A program made the position numbers and the translations under genes. The notes under the pieces are model-generated. The model ran no database searches. It was not told the DNA's origin and worked only from the letters and a program-made list of their open reading frames with translations. From Tanytarsus gracilentus (taxonomy: Eukaryota > Arthropoda > Insecta > Diptera > Chironomidae), in NCBI GenBank assembly GCA_038502055.1, contig JAXRKN010000042.1, forward strand, positions 1,054,001 through 1,118,000: DNA of 64,000 nt, written 5' to 3'. Shown piece after piece: positions 25,095 through 37,453 of the stretch. Every line of letters starts with the position of its first letter. Position 1 is the first letter of the stretch.

Positions 25095-25639
25095 TTCTAT
25101 TCTATTTGATTTGGTTTTTGTAAAAATTCGCAATTGTGTCAATGACTAATAAATGATTAAAAAAACATAAAAAAAGTTCACAATTTTTCTCTCCATGGAT
25201 CGCTTTTTGACAGGGTTTCGTCGGCAACGGGGGGGATAGCGAGAGGGTCGAATTGATTTTGGGGAATTCGAGAAAATCTTTTTTTTCGCAATATTTTAAT
25301 TTCCCGAGGCTTTTCCCGAGTTGCTTAGAGTTTTCCCGCGAAAAAATTTAGTTTCCCTACAAAAATTGCATAGAAATCAATTCGACGCCCTCGTCATCCC
25401 CTCGAAGTGGTCATAGAAAAATTGTCGAGAAATTTTAATTTTTTTTTATGAAAACTCTTCATTTGAGGACATTTTCCTTTCAATTAGCATCATAAGTCAT
25501 CTCACTTTGTGTGTATCCTCAAGAAAATCACCAGCAATGCAAAATAATCTCGTAAGTTGTCAATTTCAGCAATTTTTTTTCTTAGTGATTTGTCATTTTT
25601 TTCGTTTTGCAGCAAAATTAGCTTTGAAGGAGGAGAAAA

Positions 25640-26202
25640 ATGCAAAATTATCCAAATCAAAAAACGAAAGAGATGTTTATAGTACGTGCATTAGAGAAAA
25701 TTCTCGCTGATAAGGACATTAAGCGACAGGGACAGCTGAAGAAGGCTTGTGAGTCAGCAATAGTCACCTTGAAAGGTAATTTTTGAGATGATCCATATGT
25801 GTGTACTCTCTTTTTATCAGCACTGCTCTACATCGTGTTATCGATTTTTTACTCGCTGCTCAATTCTCTCTATTTCATTGATGATCAATGTCTTATTTTA
25901 TTTACAGAGGAGTTGAAAGAAGAGAATGGACAAATACAGACGACTGGAGGCGACACAAGTGCGGCACTACCTCTACCCAAGAATGACTCTTCAAATTCCA
26001 TCAATGCGGAAAAATACTTTCTGCCTTTTGAACTTGCGTGTCAGAGCAAAACACCGAGAATTGTAGTGACGGCACTCGATTGTCTTCAGAAATTAATCGC
26101 ATACGGACATCTTACTGGAAATATACCGGACTCGTCGAATCCAGGAAAGTTTCTGATCGATCGAATTGTCGCGACAATATGTAATTGCTTTATGGGACCT
26201 CA
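25640..26202 (+). pseudogene. Truncated Sec71 5' end, unit 5
   Basis: Same structure as in unit 2, with one substitution in the leader 7 bases before the ATG. Confidence 0.85.
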
Positions 26203-26233
26203 AGGTGTACAACTATTTTTTTTTTAAATTTAG

Positions 26234-26848
26234 CATTCAAAATTCTATCAGAACAACTCTCGAAAAATTTCATAACGACGACGAAGACCTTGAGTATTTA
26301 CGTTGTTTGCAAAGAAATTTTCGTTCACGCCAAATTCATTTCGCTCGAATTAAATCAGTATTGGAATATCACAATCTAGTTGACTGGCACAAAATTAGCA
26401 AAGCACAATCAAAACTGATTTCTTCCGATAAAATTCAAAAAGGTATCTTCAGTTTAATTGATGTCCTTGAATTGATGAAGGCGATTTCTTTTGTTCACAA
26501 CGCATGCATAATACCAATCGAATTGGTGGGAATCCGAGAACTTATCCGTGTACACACCATCTTTACCGAATTAAATGATCGACGCTTTGCCTCTATGAAG
26601 TGGATTATTCAAAGTTTGATAAATTTTCTATCTGTTGAACCGAAGACGATTTACATTCAAAAGGGATCAATCATCGTGCTCTACATCATAAGATGGATTT
26701 GTCGAAGGCTGGGAAAAAAAATTTCAACCAAGTAAAGTCATTTTTAACTACATTATGTAGTCAAAACAGAGAATTGCGAATAATTTCACCTTACGGGTCA
26801 ATCCCGAATTGGTTTTTCCAAAAAAGCGATATTGAATTTATTGAATAA
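26234..26848 (+). pseudogene. Cassette ORF 1 with frameshift, unit 5
   Basis: One A is missing from the A-run near 26717. The frame shifts after CRRLGKK and closes at 26735, about 38 residues early. A homopolymer sequencing error is as likely as a real mutation. Confidence 0.55.
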
Positions 26849-27024
26849 TATTTACATGTCTTAATAAAATATAAAATATATACAAATATAATTTTTTTAG
26901 AGTGCATAAAATTTATGAGTAAATTTATCGAAGTGTATTTTCTTTTGTCTGTCCTTAAATTATAATTTATCAAGTGAAAATCTAGTGAATTTAAAAAATT
27001 AACTCACAATTTTTTTTGTTTCAG

Positions 27025-27963
27025 AAAAAAGATTTGTCTGTCTGATTAAAAAGGAATCTGGTGTTTTTTGTGGATTTTCAGTGATGACACCAACAAGGCT
27101 AAAAAAACACCTTCTCGGTCACTCAGAAGTGTTTTGCTACGAATGCCATCGTTTCATGCGTTATACGAGTGCTAGAAGACATGATAGAACAGTCCATAAA
27201 GAGGAACAGAATTTAAATTTGTATCCTTCACTAAAGCAACATCAAAGAGACGTTCTTGAAATCTTTAATAAAATTGATCCAACTGAAATCGTCCAGACTG
27301 TCAAAAAAGTTGATGTCACACGTCGCGATTTAACTTCCCTTTTTACCAGTGATGGATGGCTGAACGACATCATAATCATAACATACATGAAATTAATACA
27401 AATCAGAAGTGAAGAAAACAAAGATTTAACTCAAATTTCGTGTCAAGAGCCCTACATTTTCAACAAACTCAAAAACTGCAATTTTAACGCAATCATTGGA
27501 TGGCCGTGTATTAGAGAAATGTTTAAAAAGGAGCTCGTTCTGTTTCCTGTAAGTTTTTTGATTTTATATATATACCATTATCTAATCTTTTTATTTATTA
27601 TCTTAGGTCAACGTTAATGATAATCATTGGGCATTGCTCATAATTAATTTTCAAGAAAAATGTCTTAAATATTACGACAGTTTGTATCATCGCAATGCCG
27701 GAAAAGAGGAATTTTCAATCGTGTTTAAGTTCCTCGAAATTTCATTGCCAGCAATCAAAAATGAAGAATTTGTTCAAGATGACTGGTTGGTGGAAAATGT
27801 ATTGTGCCCTCAACAATCCAACGGATACGATTGCGGCATTTTCATGTTACACATTGCTGATAATATTTCAAGAGACGTACCTTTTCAATTTACACAAAAA
27901 GATGCACCATCGTTACGCAAAATAATGCTTTACGAATTATGCACAGGTAAACTCAGCTCTTAA
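27025..27963 (+). CDS. Zinc-finger Ulp1-type protease, unit 5
   Basis: Exons 27025-27548 and 27607-27963; identical to unit 1 as far as read, triad intact. Potential leader exon 25640-25775. This copy sits directly upstream of the promoter segment of the intact Sec71 gene. Confidence 0.78.
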
Positions 27964-28046
27964 TTCTATTCTATTTGATTTGGTTTTTGTAAAAATTCGC
28001 AATTGTGTCAATGACTAATAAATGATTAAAAAAACATAAAAAAAGT

Positions 28047-28508
28047 TCACAATTTTTCTCTCCATGGATCGCTTTTTGACAGGGTTTCGTCGGCAACGGG
28101 GGGGATAGCGAGAGGGTCGAATTGATTTTGGGGAATTCGAGAAAATCTTTTTTTTCGCAATATTTTAATTTCCCGAGGCTTTTCCCGAGTTGCTTAGAGT
28201 TTTCCCGCGAAAAAATTTAGTTTCCCTACAAAAATTGCATAGAAATCAATTCGACGCCCTCGTCATCCCCTCGAAGTGGTCATAGAAAAATTGTCGAGAA
28301 ATTTTAATTTTTTTTTATGAAAACTCTTCATTTGAGGACATTTTCCTTTCAATTAGCATCATAAGTCATCTCACTTTGTGTGTATCCTCAAGAAAATCAC
28401 CAGCAATGCAAAATAATCTCGTAAGTTGTCAATTTCAGCAATTTTTTTTCTTAGTGATTTGTCATTTTTTTCGTTTTGCAGCAAAATTAGCTTTGAAGGA
28501 GGTGAAAA
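28047..28508 (+). promoter_or_regulatory. Sec71 promoter and 5' UTR (sixth S copy)
   Basis: Identical to the upstream part of each array unit. It includes the inverted-repeat block and a 5'-UTR intron (donor AATCTC|GTAAGT near 28430, acceptor TTTTGCAG just before CAAAATTAGC). A short upstream ATG (ATGCAAAATAATC) lies before that intron. No TATA box. Confidence 0.6.
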
Positions 28509-31500
28509 ATGCAAAATTATCCAAATCAAAAAACGAAAGAGATGTTTATAGTACGTGCATTAGAGAAAATTCTCGCTGATAAGGACATTAAGCGACAGGG
28601 ACAGCTGAAGAAGGCTTGTGAGTCAGCAATAGTCACCTTGAAAGGTAATTTTTGAGATGATCCATATGTGTGTACTCTCTTTTTATCAGCACTGCTCTAC
28701 ATCGTGTTATCGATTTTTTACTCGCTGCTCAATTCTCTCTATTTCATTGATGATCAATGTCTTATTTTATTTACAGAGGAGTTGAAAGAAGAGAATGGAC
28801 AAATACAGACGACTGGAGGCGACACAAGTGCGGCACTACCTCTACCCAAGAATGACTCTTCAAATTCCATCAATGCGGAAAAATACTTTCTGCCTTTTGA
28901 ACTTGCGTGTCAGAGCAAAACACCGAGAATTGTAGTGACGGCACTCGATTGTCTTCAGAAATTAATCGCATACGGACATCTTACTGGAAATATACCGGAC
29001 TCGTCGAATCCAGGAAAGTTTCTGATCGATCGAATTGTCGCGACAATATGTAATTGCTTTATGGGACCTCAGACTGACGAAGGTGTACAGTTACAAATCA
29101 TTAAAGCCCTCCTCACCGTAGTGACAGCTCAAAATGTTGAAGTTCACGAGGGAACAGTATTGCAGGTAATAAAACTAAGTACAATTTAATGAGTAATGGC
29201 TCTATATCTTTATTTCTTTCTTAATCATTTTAAGGCCGTTCGAACGTGCTACGACATTTACTTATCAAGTAAAAATTTGATAAATCAGACAACGGCACGC
29301 GCAACTCTAACACAAATGTTGAATGTGATTTTTACGCGTATGGAGAATCAGGCTTATGAAACAGTAATTTCAGTTCCTTCTCAACCAGAAAAACCGACTG
29401 GCGAAAATAAATCGAGTGAAAGGGAGCTTGAATTTGAGAGCGAAGAGGACATGACAAATTATGTGAAGAAAGTCGTTGACGATATATTGGATAGTGCGGT
29501 GGAAATTGTTGAGAATAAATTGAACGTTGGCAATAGTAATAATGAGGAGGCACCCGAGGAGTTGAAGAAAGTTTCGAGTGTTAGCAGCATATCGAATGAC
29601 GGCGACGGAACTTCTACAACAAATGAACACCCACCATCGCACGATAGCATGGAAATTAACTCGGAAAATGAGAATATTGCGGCTGCCAAGTTTACCCATG
29701 TCCTACAGAAAGATGCATTCCTAGTTTTTCGGGCGCTCTGTAAGTTATCAATGAAGCCCCTACCCGACGGTCAACCCGATCCAAAATCACACGAGCTTCG
29801 ATCAAAAATCCTTTCGCTTCACCTCCTACTGTCAATTCTACAAAATGCCGGTCCAATTTTTCGCTCCAATGACATGTTCATTATGGCCATTAAGCAATAC
29901 CTTTGCGTGGCACTCAGCAAAAATGGCGTCAGTTCCGTCCCAGAAGTGTTTGAATTATCGCTGTCTATATTTGTGGCCTTGTTATCGAACTTTAAAGTTC
30001 ACTTGAAGAAGCAAATCGAGGTGTTTTTTAAGGAGATTTTTCTCAACATCCTCGAAACGCCGAGTTCCACGTTTGAGCATAAATTTATGGTCATTCAGGC
30101 TCTCGTGCGAATTTGTGCGGACGCTCAGAGTGTCGTTGACATTTACATCAATTACGATTGTGATTTCTCCGCCGCAAATCTCTTCGAGCGACTCGTTAAT
30201 GACCTCTCAAAAATAGCTCAAGGACGACAGGCACTCGAACTGGGCGTGACGACATTTCAGGAGAAATCAATGCGTATCAAAGGATTAGAGTGTTTAGTGT
30301 CGATACTTAAGTGTAAAGTCGAATGGAGTAAAGATCTCTACTTGAATCCTAATCTTCAGACAACGCTGGGCGAAACGACCCACAAACATCCACCAACAAG
30401 TGAAAATAATCACGATGATCAGCAATCAATCAAGCATGCTGGCTCAAGTTTGAGTTTAAACTCTGCGAGTAGTAACAATAACAATAATAATAGTGGCAAT
30501 AGGGAGGTGCTCGATTTTCCCGAAGAACTAGAAGAGAGAAAGCAGAGAAAAGAGCTGATGGAGACTGGAATTGAAATGTTCAATAAGAAGCCGAAAAAGG
30601 GAATTCAATTTCTACAAGAGCGAGGTCTTTTAGGCTCTAACGTCGACGACATTGCAAAATGGCTCATTGAGGACGAGAGATTGGATAAGACACAGGTCGG
30701 TGACTTTTTGGGCGATAACGATGAACAGAGTAAAGCTGCTATGTGCGCATACATTGATGCGAAAAATTTTGCTGGCATGGAAATTGTCGCGTCACTAAGG
30801 TACTTCTTAGAAGGATTTCGGTTACCCGGTGAGGCGCAAAAAATTGACAGGCTCATGGAGAAATTTGCTAGTCGATACTGCGAATGTAATCCAAATAATC
30901 CGCTCTTTACCAGCGCTGACACAGTGTACGTTCTCGCATTTTCCGTAATTATGTTAACGACCGATTTACATTCACCCCAAGGTAATTTTTAGAAATATTT
31001 AAAAATCATTATAACAAAATTCAATAAATTTAATTGCAGTCAAGAACAAAATGAGCAAGCAGCAGTACATAAAGTTGAATCGGGGCATAAGTGACAGCAA
31101 GGATTTACCCGAAGAATATCTTTCGGCAATTTACGATGAAATTTCCGATCATGAGATAAAAATGAAAAATACAGTCATCATAAATAAGCCGAAACAGCAA
31201 ACAATCATTAATGAAAAGAAGCGAAAGTTAGTTTGGAATATGGAAATGGAAGCGATTTCAAGCACGGCAAAGAATCTTATGGAATCAGTGTCGCACGTGC
31301 GCGAACCTTTTACCTCAGCAAAACATCTCGATCACGTTCGTCCGATGTTTAAACTCGCATGGACACCGTTTCTCGCTGCATTTTCAGTTGGATTGCAAGA
31401 TTGCGACGATCCCGAAATCGCTACTCTTTGTCTCGATGGCATTCGATGTGCAATAAGAATTGCTTGCATATTTCATATGACACTCGAGAGAGATGCTTAT

Positions 31501-34087
31501 GTTCAGGCATTAGCTAGATTCACTTTACTAACAGCCAACTCTCCAATGATAGAAATGAAGGCGAAAAATATTGATACAATTAAGACCCTTATAATGGTCG
31601 CGCATACCGATGGAAATTATCTGGGGTCGAGTTGGCTTGACATTGTAAAATGCATCTCGCAACTCGAGTTAGCTCAACTCATCGGCACTGGAGTTCGTCC
31701 GCAATATCTTTCGAGTGGATTATCAAATCATCACCATCACCATCATCGAGATGCACTCTTAGATCCGAGTGTTAAAGAGCACATCGGAGAGACTAGCTCG
31801 CAATCGGTAGTCGTCGCTGTCGATAGAATTTTTACCGGCTCCATTCGACTCGATGGCGATGCAATTGTAGATTTTGTAAGGGCACTCTGTCATGTGTCGC
31901 TCGATGAACTGAATAACACGCAACCGAGAATGTTTTCACTTCAGAAAATTGTTGAAATTTCATACTACAACATGGGTCGTATTCGTCTTCAATGGTCGAG
32001 AATTTGGCAAGTGCTCGGCGACTATTTTAATATGGTCGGAATAAATGCAAATGAAGAGATTGCATTCTTCGCATTAGACTCTCTCCGTCAACTATCCATG
32101 AAGTTTATCGAGAAGGGTGAATTTACAAACTTTAGATTCCAAAAGGACTTTCTTCGTCCCTTCGAGCACATCATGAAGAAAAATCATTCGCCAGCAACAC
32201 GCGATATGGTCGTGAGGTGTGTAGCTCAGATGGTCAATTCGCAATCGCAAAACATAAAGTCGGGATGGAAGAATATTTTCTCGGTATTTCATTTGGCGGC
32301 GGGCGACAATGATGAGTCTATTGTTGAGCTCGCTTTTCAGACAACAGGAAAAATAATTAATGTCCATTATAAGAAGCAATTTCAAATCATGATCGATTCC
32401 TTTCCCGATGCTGTAAAGTGCTTATCAGAGTTTGCATCAAATGCTCGATTCCCCGACGTCTCGATGGAGGCCATTCGATTGCTAAGAACGTGTGCGGTTT
32501 CGGTCAATGATTCACCTCAAATTTTTGCCGAACATACGGGCATGGAGAATGACATAAATGTTTTAGAGGAGGACAGAGTGTGGGTGAGAGGCTGGTTTCC
32601 AATGCTCTTTTCGCTCTCGTGTGTGGTGAACCGTTGTAAACTTGACGTTCGTACTCGTGCGCTTACGGTGCTATTCGAGATAGTGAAGACCTATGGAGAG
32701 AGTTTTAAGCCCAATTGGTGGCGAGACTTGTTCAAAATTCTCTTCCGTATCTTTGACAACATGAAATTGCCAGAATTGCAGACGGAAAAGGCCGAATGGA
32801 TGACCACTACATGCAATCATGCTCTTTACGCCATCGTCGATGTCTTTTCGCAATTTTTTGACACACTTGGACCTTTACTTTTGAAAGATCTCTACAGTCA
32901 ACTTCAATGGTGTGTTCAACAGAACAATGAACAGCTAGCGAGGAGTGGAACAAATTGCTTAGAAAATCTCGTCATATCAAATGGAACGAAATTCGATGTG
33001 GACACGTGGGAGGATACGGCATGCTGTATTTTGGACATTTTTCAACAAACCCTTCCCATTGAGCTCTTAACGTGGAAACCGGATCCTACTGCAGCAAACC
33101 AGCAACAGCCACACCACAACACACTTCCTCATCACCAGCGACACTCGATTACTGAAAATGGCGAAATTCGTCATGGGATCCTAAAGAGAAGCAATTCACA
33201 ACATTCCGTTTATAGTCTAAATTCCGAAGATGGCAAGACTGAGCTCATCACGCATACGAGTGGACTTTTCTCGAGTCTCTTAATTAAATGCGTCGTACAA
33301 TTGGAGTTGATTCAAACGATCGATAACATAATTTTTTATCCCGCAACATCGCGAAAAGAGGATGCAGAGACATTGGCAATGGCCACAGCTGATTTAAATC
33401 AAAGTGGAAATATCTCCATGATGTCAACGGGTAACATTTTTAATCTATAATTTCAAAATTATTTAATTAGTTAAAGTTTATTCAGGTGAACATGGAGAAT
33501 GTCAGAGAGAGGATCAGGGCATGTATAGTTTTCTCAGTACTCAACATCTCATTAAATTCGTCGATTGTCTAATCGAGAGTCATCGCTTTGCCAAGAACTT
33601 TAATCAGAATCATGAGCAGAGGACGATACTTTGGAAGGCGGGCTTCAAAGGCTCCGTAAAACCGAATTTATTGAAGCAAGAAACTCAATCGATTGCATGT
33701 GTTTTGCGGATACTTTTTAAAATGTATGGCGATGAAAATCGACGCGATGATTGGAAAGAAATTGAACAAAGATTGATCAGTGTGTGCAAAGAGTCCCTCG
33801 AGTATTTCTTAGCCCTTCAAAGTGAACCACATCGGGACGCATGGACATCGTTACTTCTCTTGATAATGACAAGATTGCTCAAAATGCCTGACCAGAGGGT
33901 AATTTTTAATTCCACTAACTTAATTAAATTTAATGAAATTATTTTACAGTTTTCGACGCACGCGACCAACTATTATTCGCTCTACTGCGACATGATGTGC
34001 TACGATATAAAGCCAGAATTGAGAAGTGTACTTAGACGATTGTTCGTGCGAATCGGTCCCGTGTTTGGTATCAGTAGTCCGACATAG
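28509..34087 (+). CDS. Sec71: Sec71 / BIG-type ArfGEF (brefeldin A-inhibited GEF), intact copy
   Basis: Exons 28509-28644, 28777-29165, 29235-30981, 31040-33430, 33486-33898 and 33950-34087 give 1,737 aa with agreeing phases, typical for BIG1/BIG2. The N-terminal DCB domain includes EKYFLPFELACQSKTPRI and LIDRIVATICNCFMGPQTDE. The HUS domain follows (e.g. YLCVALSKNGVSSVPEVFEL). The Sec7 catalytic domain lies at about residues 605-790 with the catalytic Glu in FRLPGEAQKIDRLMEKF, split by the exon 3/4 junction at SPQ|VKNKM. HDS repeats fill the C-terminal half. It activates Arf1-class GTPases at the trans-Golgi and recycling endosomes. Odd points: a natural run of six His (SNHHHHHHRD, exon 4) and an Asn-rich linker before Sec7. 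This is the only copy in the window that continues past GPQ. Confidence 0.96.
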
Positions 34088-34102
34088 CAGCCGCAGTTTG
34101 CA

Positions 34103-34108
34103 AATAAA
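34103..34108 (+). terminator. Likely Sec71 polyadenylation signal
   Basis: AATAAA lies 16 bp after the Sec71 stop codon, in GCAAATAAAATATAG. Further AT-rich candidates follow, so longer 3' UTRs are possible. Confidence 0.5.
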
Positions 34109-36755
34109 ATATAGAATAACGTAGAATCAACAGCTTTATGATCTTATAATGAGCAACAACACCATTTTTAGGACACTTTCATGCTATATGAGTGGAATTT
34201 AGTTTATTCGAGTGAAGGTTCGATGTTGCGCTCATTTTTTAAATGTGTATAAAAGACGTCCTCTGATGAAAAATGCGGCGACTAAAATTTAGTTGAGCAC
34301 TTTCACTCTTATTTATTATCGCATCGTGCTATTATTATTGTCACATTTCGGTAGTCGTGTCTCTTTTTCCTCCGCAAATCTATTCCTAGATAATTCATAA
34401 GCTCACCTAATATGCTATCCTTATACAATATGATTCTTAGCATAAAAAAAAAATTAACGAGAATTTTTATTGTTTTTAAAGTTTATTACACACTATATTA
34501 CAATATGATGATACAAAAAAATAACTATGTATGACATAACTATGAATAATGAAAAAAGAAATAAATGAAGTATGATTTTGAGAGATCAAATTGAGCGGAC
34601 ATTATCTATCTTTTAAGAAATATCCTGAAAAATAAAAAGGAAAAATTTAAATTGATTTCATTCATATATTTTTTCGCCTTTATTCGATTCTCTTCACGCA
34701 TTCGTAAAATTTTCATCTCTCTTAACTTAGTTTACTGCCATTCTAGTGTTTTGTTAATATATAGAGCTCTTCTCTTTCCTTAATATTTTTTTTTTCATTA
34801 TAACGAATATCAATTGGAACAAGAGAGAAGACAAAAAATATGCGCTTATTTTCACATGATTTCATCTGAGACATCAATAAACATATTCCTTCACGTTTTT
34901 CATCATGTTAATGCATCAATGAGTAGTAAAATATAAGTTAAATTTTTACATTTATGAGATAGAAAGTTGTCATCTTTTTTTTTTGGATAAGGTAACGATT
35001 AAGGATAATTGAATAGATTTTTTTGTGAATTTTTTTTTCTGCAATGCGAAATTTTTCAACAATATGTGAATGAGAAGAAGTTTTTTTTCACTTTCATAAT
35101 ATGATTTAAATATTTTTTTTAATCTCTTACACAATAATTTCGCATCAAGTTCATAAATGTGTTTTTATGATGAAAAAGGTAGCACAACAATCAAATAACA
35201 ATGAAAAACTTTTTATGGAGATATTTTAGGTTGATATAAAATAACAAATCGAAGAACTTAGGGTTCAACTACAACCGCATAATTTATCAATAATTTAAGA
35301 TTTTAATTCGAACATAAAAAATTGTGATTTTAAATCCAATCTTTTAATTAATGCTTCTCCGTGCCGATAATCATATGTATCTCTTTTTTTAAAACGTACT
35401 TAATCCTTTTTTTATTACTAGGTATTGTCCATTTGTGTTATAGAGCCTTTCTGAGATGATTGCACTTGACCATGCGAGCTTTTCACGCTTTTGTCTCATT
35501 TGTCACAAACGTGCTTTCTCTCGGCAAGGCTCTTCTATTTTTATGAATCTCTTTTTGATGTAACGAGAGTGTCATGAGGATTTTGTGGAGCTTTAAAGAT
35601 TTGAAAAAATTGTTTACATCTCAGGAAGTGAAAAAAATTCAAAATTTTAAAAACGATTTTTACCAACTTTTGAAAAAAAAATCCAGGAGAATTTAAATTT
35701 TATTTAACCGTTGAATAAAATTTAAAAACTTAGTTAATTTTAAGCTCTCTTTTAATCCTCACTTCACTCCACTTGGATCTTCCTGTCGTAATTGATTTTA
35801 TCATATTTTTAAATCTTGAAGATTGGCCACAAGGTTTTTTTTAAGATTCTTCTTTTGAGTAACTTTTGAATGAATTACAACATCTATATTTTTTGTTTTT
35901 TAATTTTCAACGTCACGTGACATTTTGAAGTTGTTAATTTTTTTATTTCCCCATCAGGACATTAATGACTTTTTTTTTGAACAATTAAAATTGTGCGCAG
36001 CTACAAGAGATTTTTTTTCTTTCATATATTACTTTTTTTCCGCCTTTTCTTGTGTTTGTTAATTTTAATTTTTCCTCTAATAGCTATGCATGGAAGGACT
36101 TCGGCGTAACGAATTAAAATTAATGAGGAATAAAAATGAGCGGCGGGCAGGGGGACAGAGAGAGATTAGTCTTGAAATATATATCATGAGTGAATAATTC
36201 AGATAAATATCATCTTAGGATGTGAGTAATTTTTTCTCTTAGGAATACAAGGATATGATGATGACTGTTAAATACTGCTTATAGCTTTCTTCATACTCTG
36301 ACGACGACGACGTGCGATGGTCGAAACTTAATTTTATTATCTCAATTTTGGTACGAAATAAAAGGATAAACTTTTTTCTTGATAGCCAAAATTATCAGCA
36401 AGCGAATTTCTATTCTTGTTTAAAAATATTTTCAAGCATGAAAAATTCCCTCGCTCACGATCACACAAAATTCATCCGATAAAAACGAGATTAAATCCAG
36501 TCGCAATTATCGTGCACATATTTTTAATTGTTAAAATCCTATCTAACTAGTAATTTTTCTCATACCACTTTTTTTTATACATCCATCACTCATTTTCTTC
36601 GCAAGCATTTTGTCCTTTTTAAATTATAGCTCATTTCTCTAATTATTTTTATCATAATATATGAGAGAAAAGTTGTTAACATGTTGCACTTTGATGAATG
36701 ATAAAAATCGATGCATTTTTCTTGCTGTCAACTTCAATAAAGGATGGATGACATA
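34109..36755. other. AT-rich non-coding region between Sec71 and Endophilin A
   Basis: No ORF with coding character and no splice-linked exons seen. Sec71 (+) and Endophilin A (-) converge here, so both 3' UTRs probably occupy part of it. Confidence 0.5.
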
Positions 36756-37013
36756 CACTGAGAGAAATTATTTGTTGATTTTTAAAATTTTTTAAAAAAT
36801 TCTATTTTTTTAACGACGATTATTTAAAACTTTTATGAATTATAAACTTTAAATTTTTTAAATATTAATGATTAATTTAAATTGAATACATTTTAACTAT
36901 TTTAAAATTTACTAAATATTAAAGTTCGTTTAAAAATAAAATCTAGAAAGTTTTAAACTTTTATTTGTGAACAAATAATTTTTTTTAAATATTTTAAATT
37001 ATTTTTCTCAGTG
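36756..37013. mobile_element. MITE-like element with CACTGAG termini and TA target duplication
   Basis: The 258-bp AT-rich block begins CACTGAGAGAAATTA and ends in the reverse complement of CACTGAGAAAAATAA. TA flanks both sides (36754-36755 and 37014-37015), matching the TA duplication of Tc1/mariner-type elements. There is no internal ORF. It lies in the non-coding DNA between two convergent genes. Confidence 0.6.
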
Positions 37014-37453
37014 TAATTTCCTCTACAAATTCAATAGAGATTATTCCATCAACCATAGACTTGCATCATCTGCGCTCTTATTAAATTATCATTACATTAT
37101 TTAGCTCAATCTATGAAATCAATCAAATTTGCGTGACGCCTCTCATAGAGCTAATAAAATTAAGGGGATGAAGTGCATTTAATTATTTCGAGTTATTTAT
37201 AGCGAGCGAAAATGAAAAGTTCCTTATAAAATAGACTTTAACTTATCCACGACATCGAAGAGTAGAATTCGAGATGGAAAAATGACTTTTATATGCTAAT
37301 AATATCAAATTTGCGATGCACAATTAAAAATAAGGATGAGAACTTTTATTTTGACGATTATCTTAAAATGAGATTTAAACTTTTTCATAGATTTACTTAT
37401 CGACGCTCAAAACATTTTTTTTTATTCGAGAGAGAAAGAGAATTTTTGACGAT

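Larger units (their letters stand above)
22306..25177 (+). repeat. Array unit 4 (divergent junction)
   Basis: 2,872 bp. It has one extra T in the upstream T-run near 22577, a different S/C junction (about 20 bases from 23321 read CTGGGAACCAAATGTTTT in place of the usual ATGGGACCTCAAGGTGTA), and a G-to-A change at 24272 that turns Glu into Lys between the two Cys of the second zinc finger. Confidence 0.95.
13695..28046 (+). repeat. Tandem array of five 2.87-kb chimeric units (Sec71 5' end + zinc-finger/Ulp1 cassette)
   Basis: Five head-to-tail units of 2871, 2870, 2870, 2872 and 2869 bp start at 13695, 16566, 19436, 22306 and 25178; a sixth Sec71 segment starts at 28047 and continues into the intact gene. 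Each unit is a 1,025-bp segment S (Sec71 upstream region, 5'-UTR intron, exon 1, intron 1, most of exon 2) plus a roughly 1,846-bp cassette C absent from the intact gene. Units differ at only a handful of positions (homopolymer lengths, three single-base substitutions seen by eye, and one altered junction in unit 4), so the array is very young, homogenised, or partly an assembly product. Adjacent units in direct orientation could expand or contract by unequal crossing-over. Confidence 0.95.
25178..28046 (+). repeat. Array unit 5
   Basis: 2,869 bp. It carries a T-to-A change just 5' of the Sec71 start codon (GGAGGAGAAAAATG) and one A fewer in the A-run near 26717, which shifts the frame of the first cassette ORF. 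Confidence 0.95.

Noticed and set aside
13695..28046. Array read as a CRISPR or satellite
   Set aside because: Units are 2.87 kb, carry exons and protein genes, and there are no short spacer-separated repeats.
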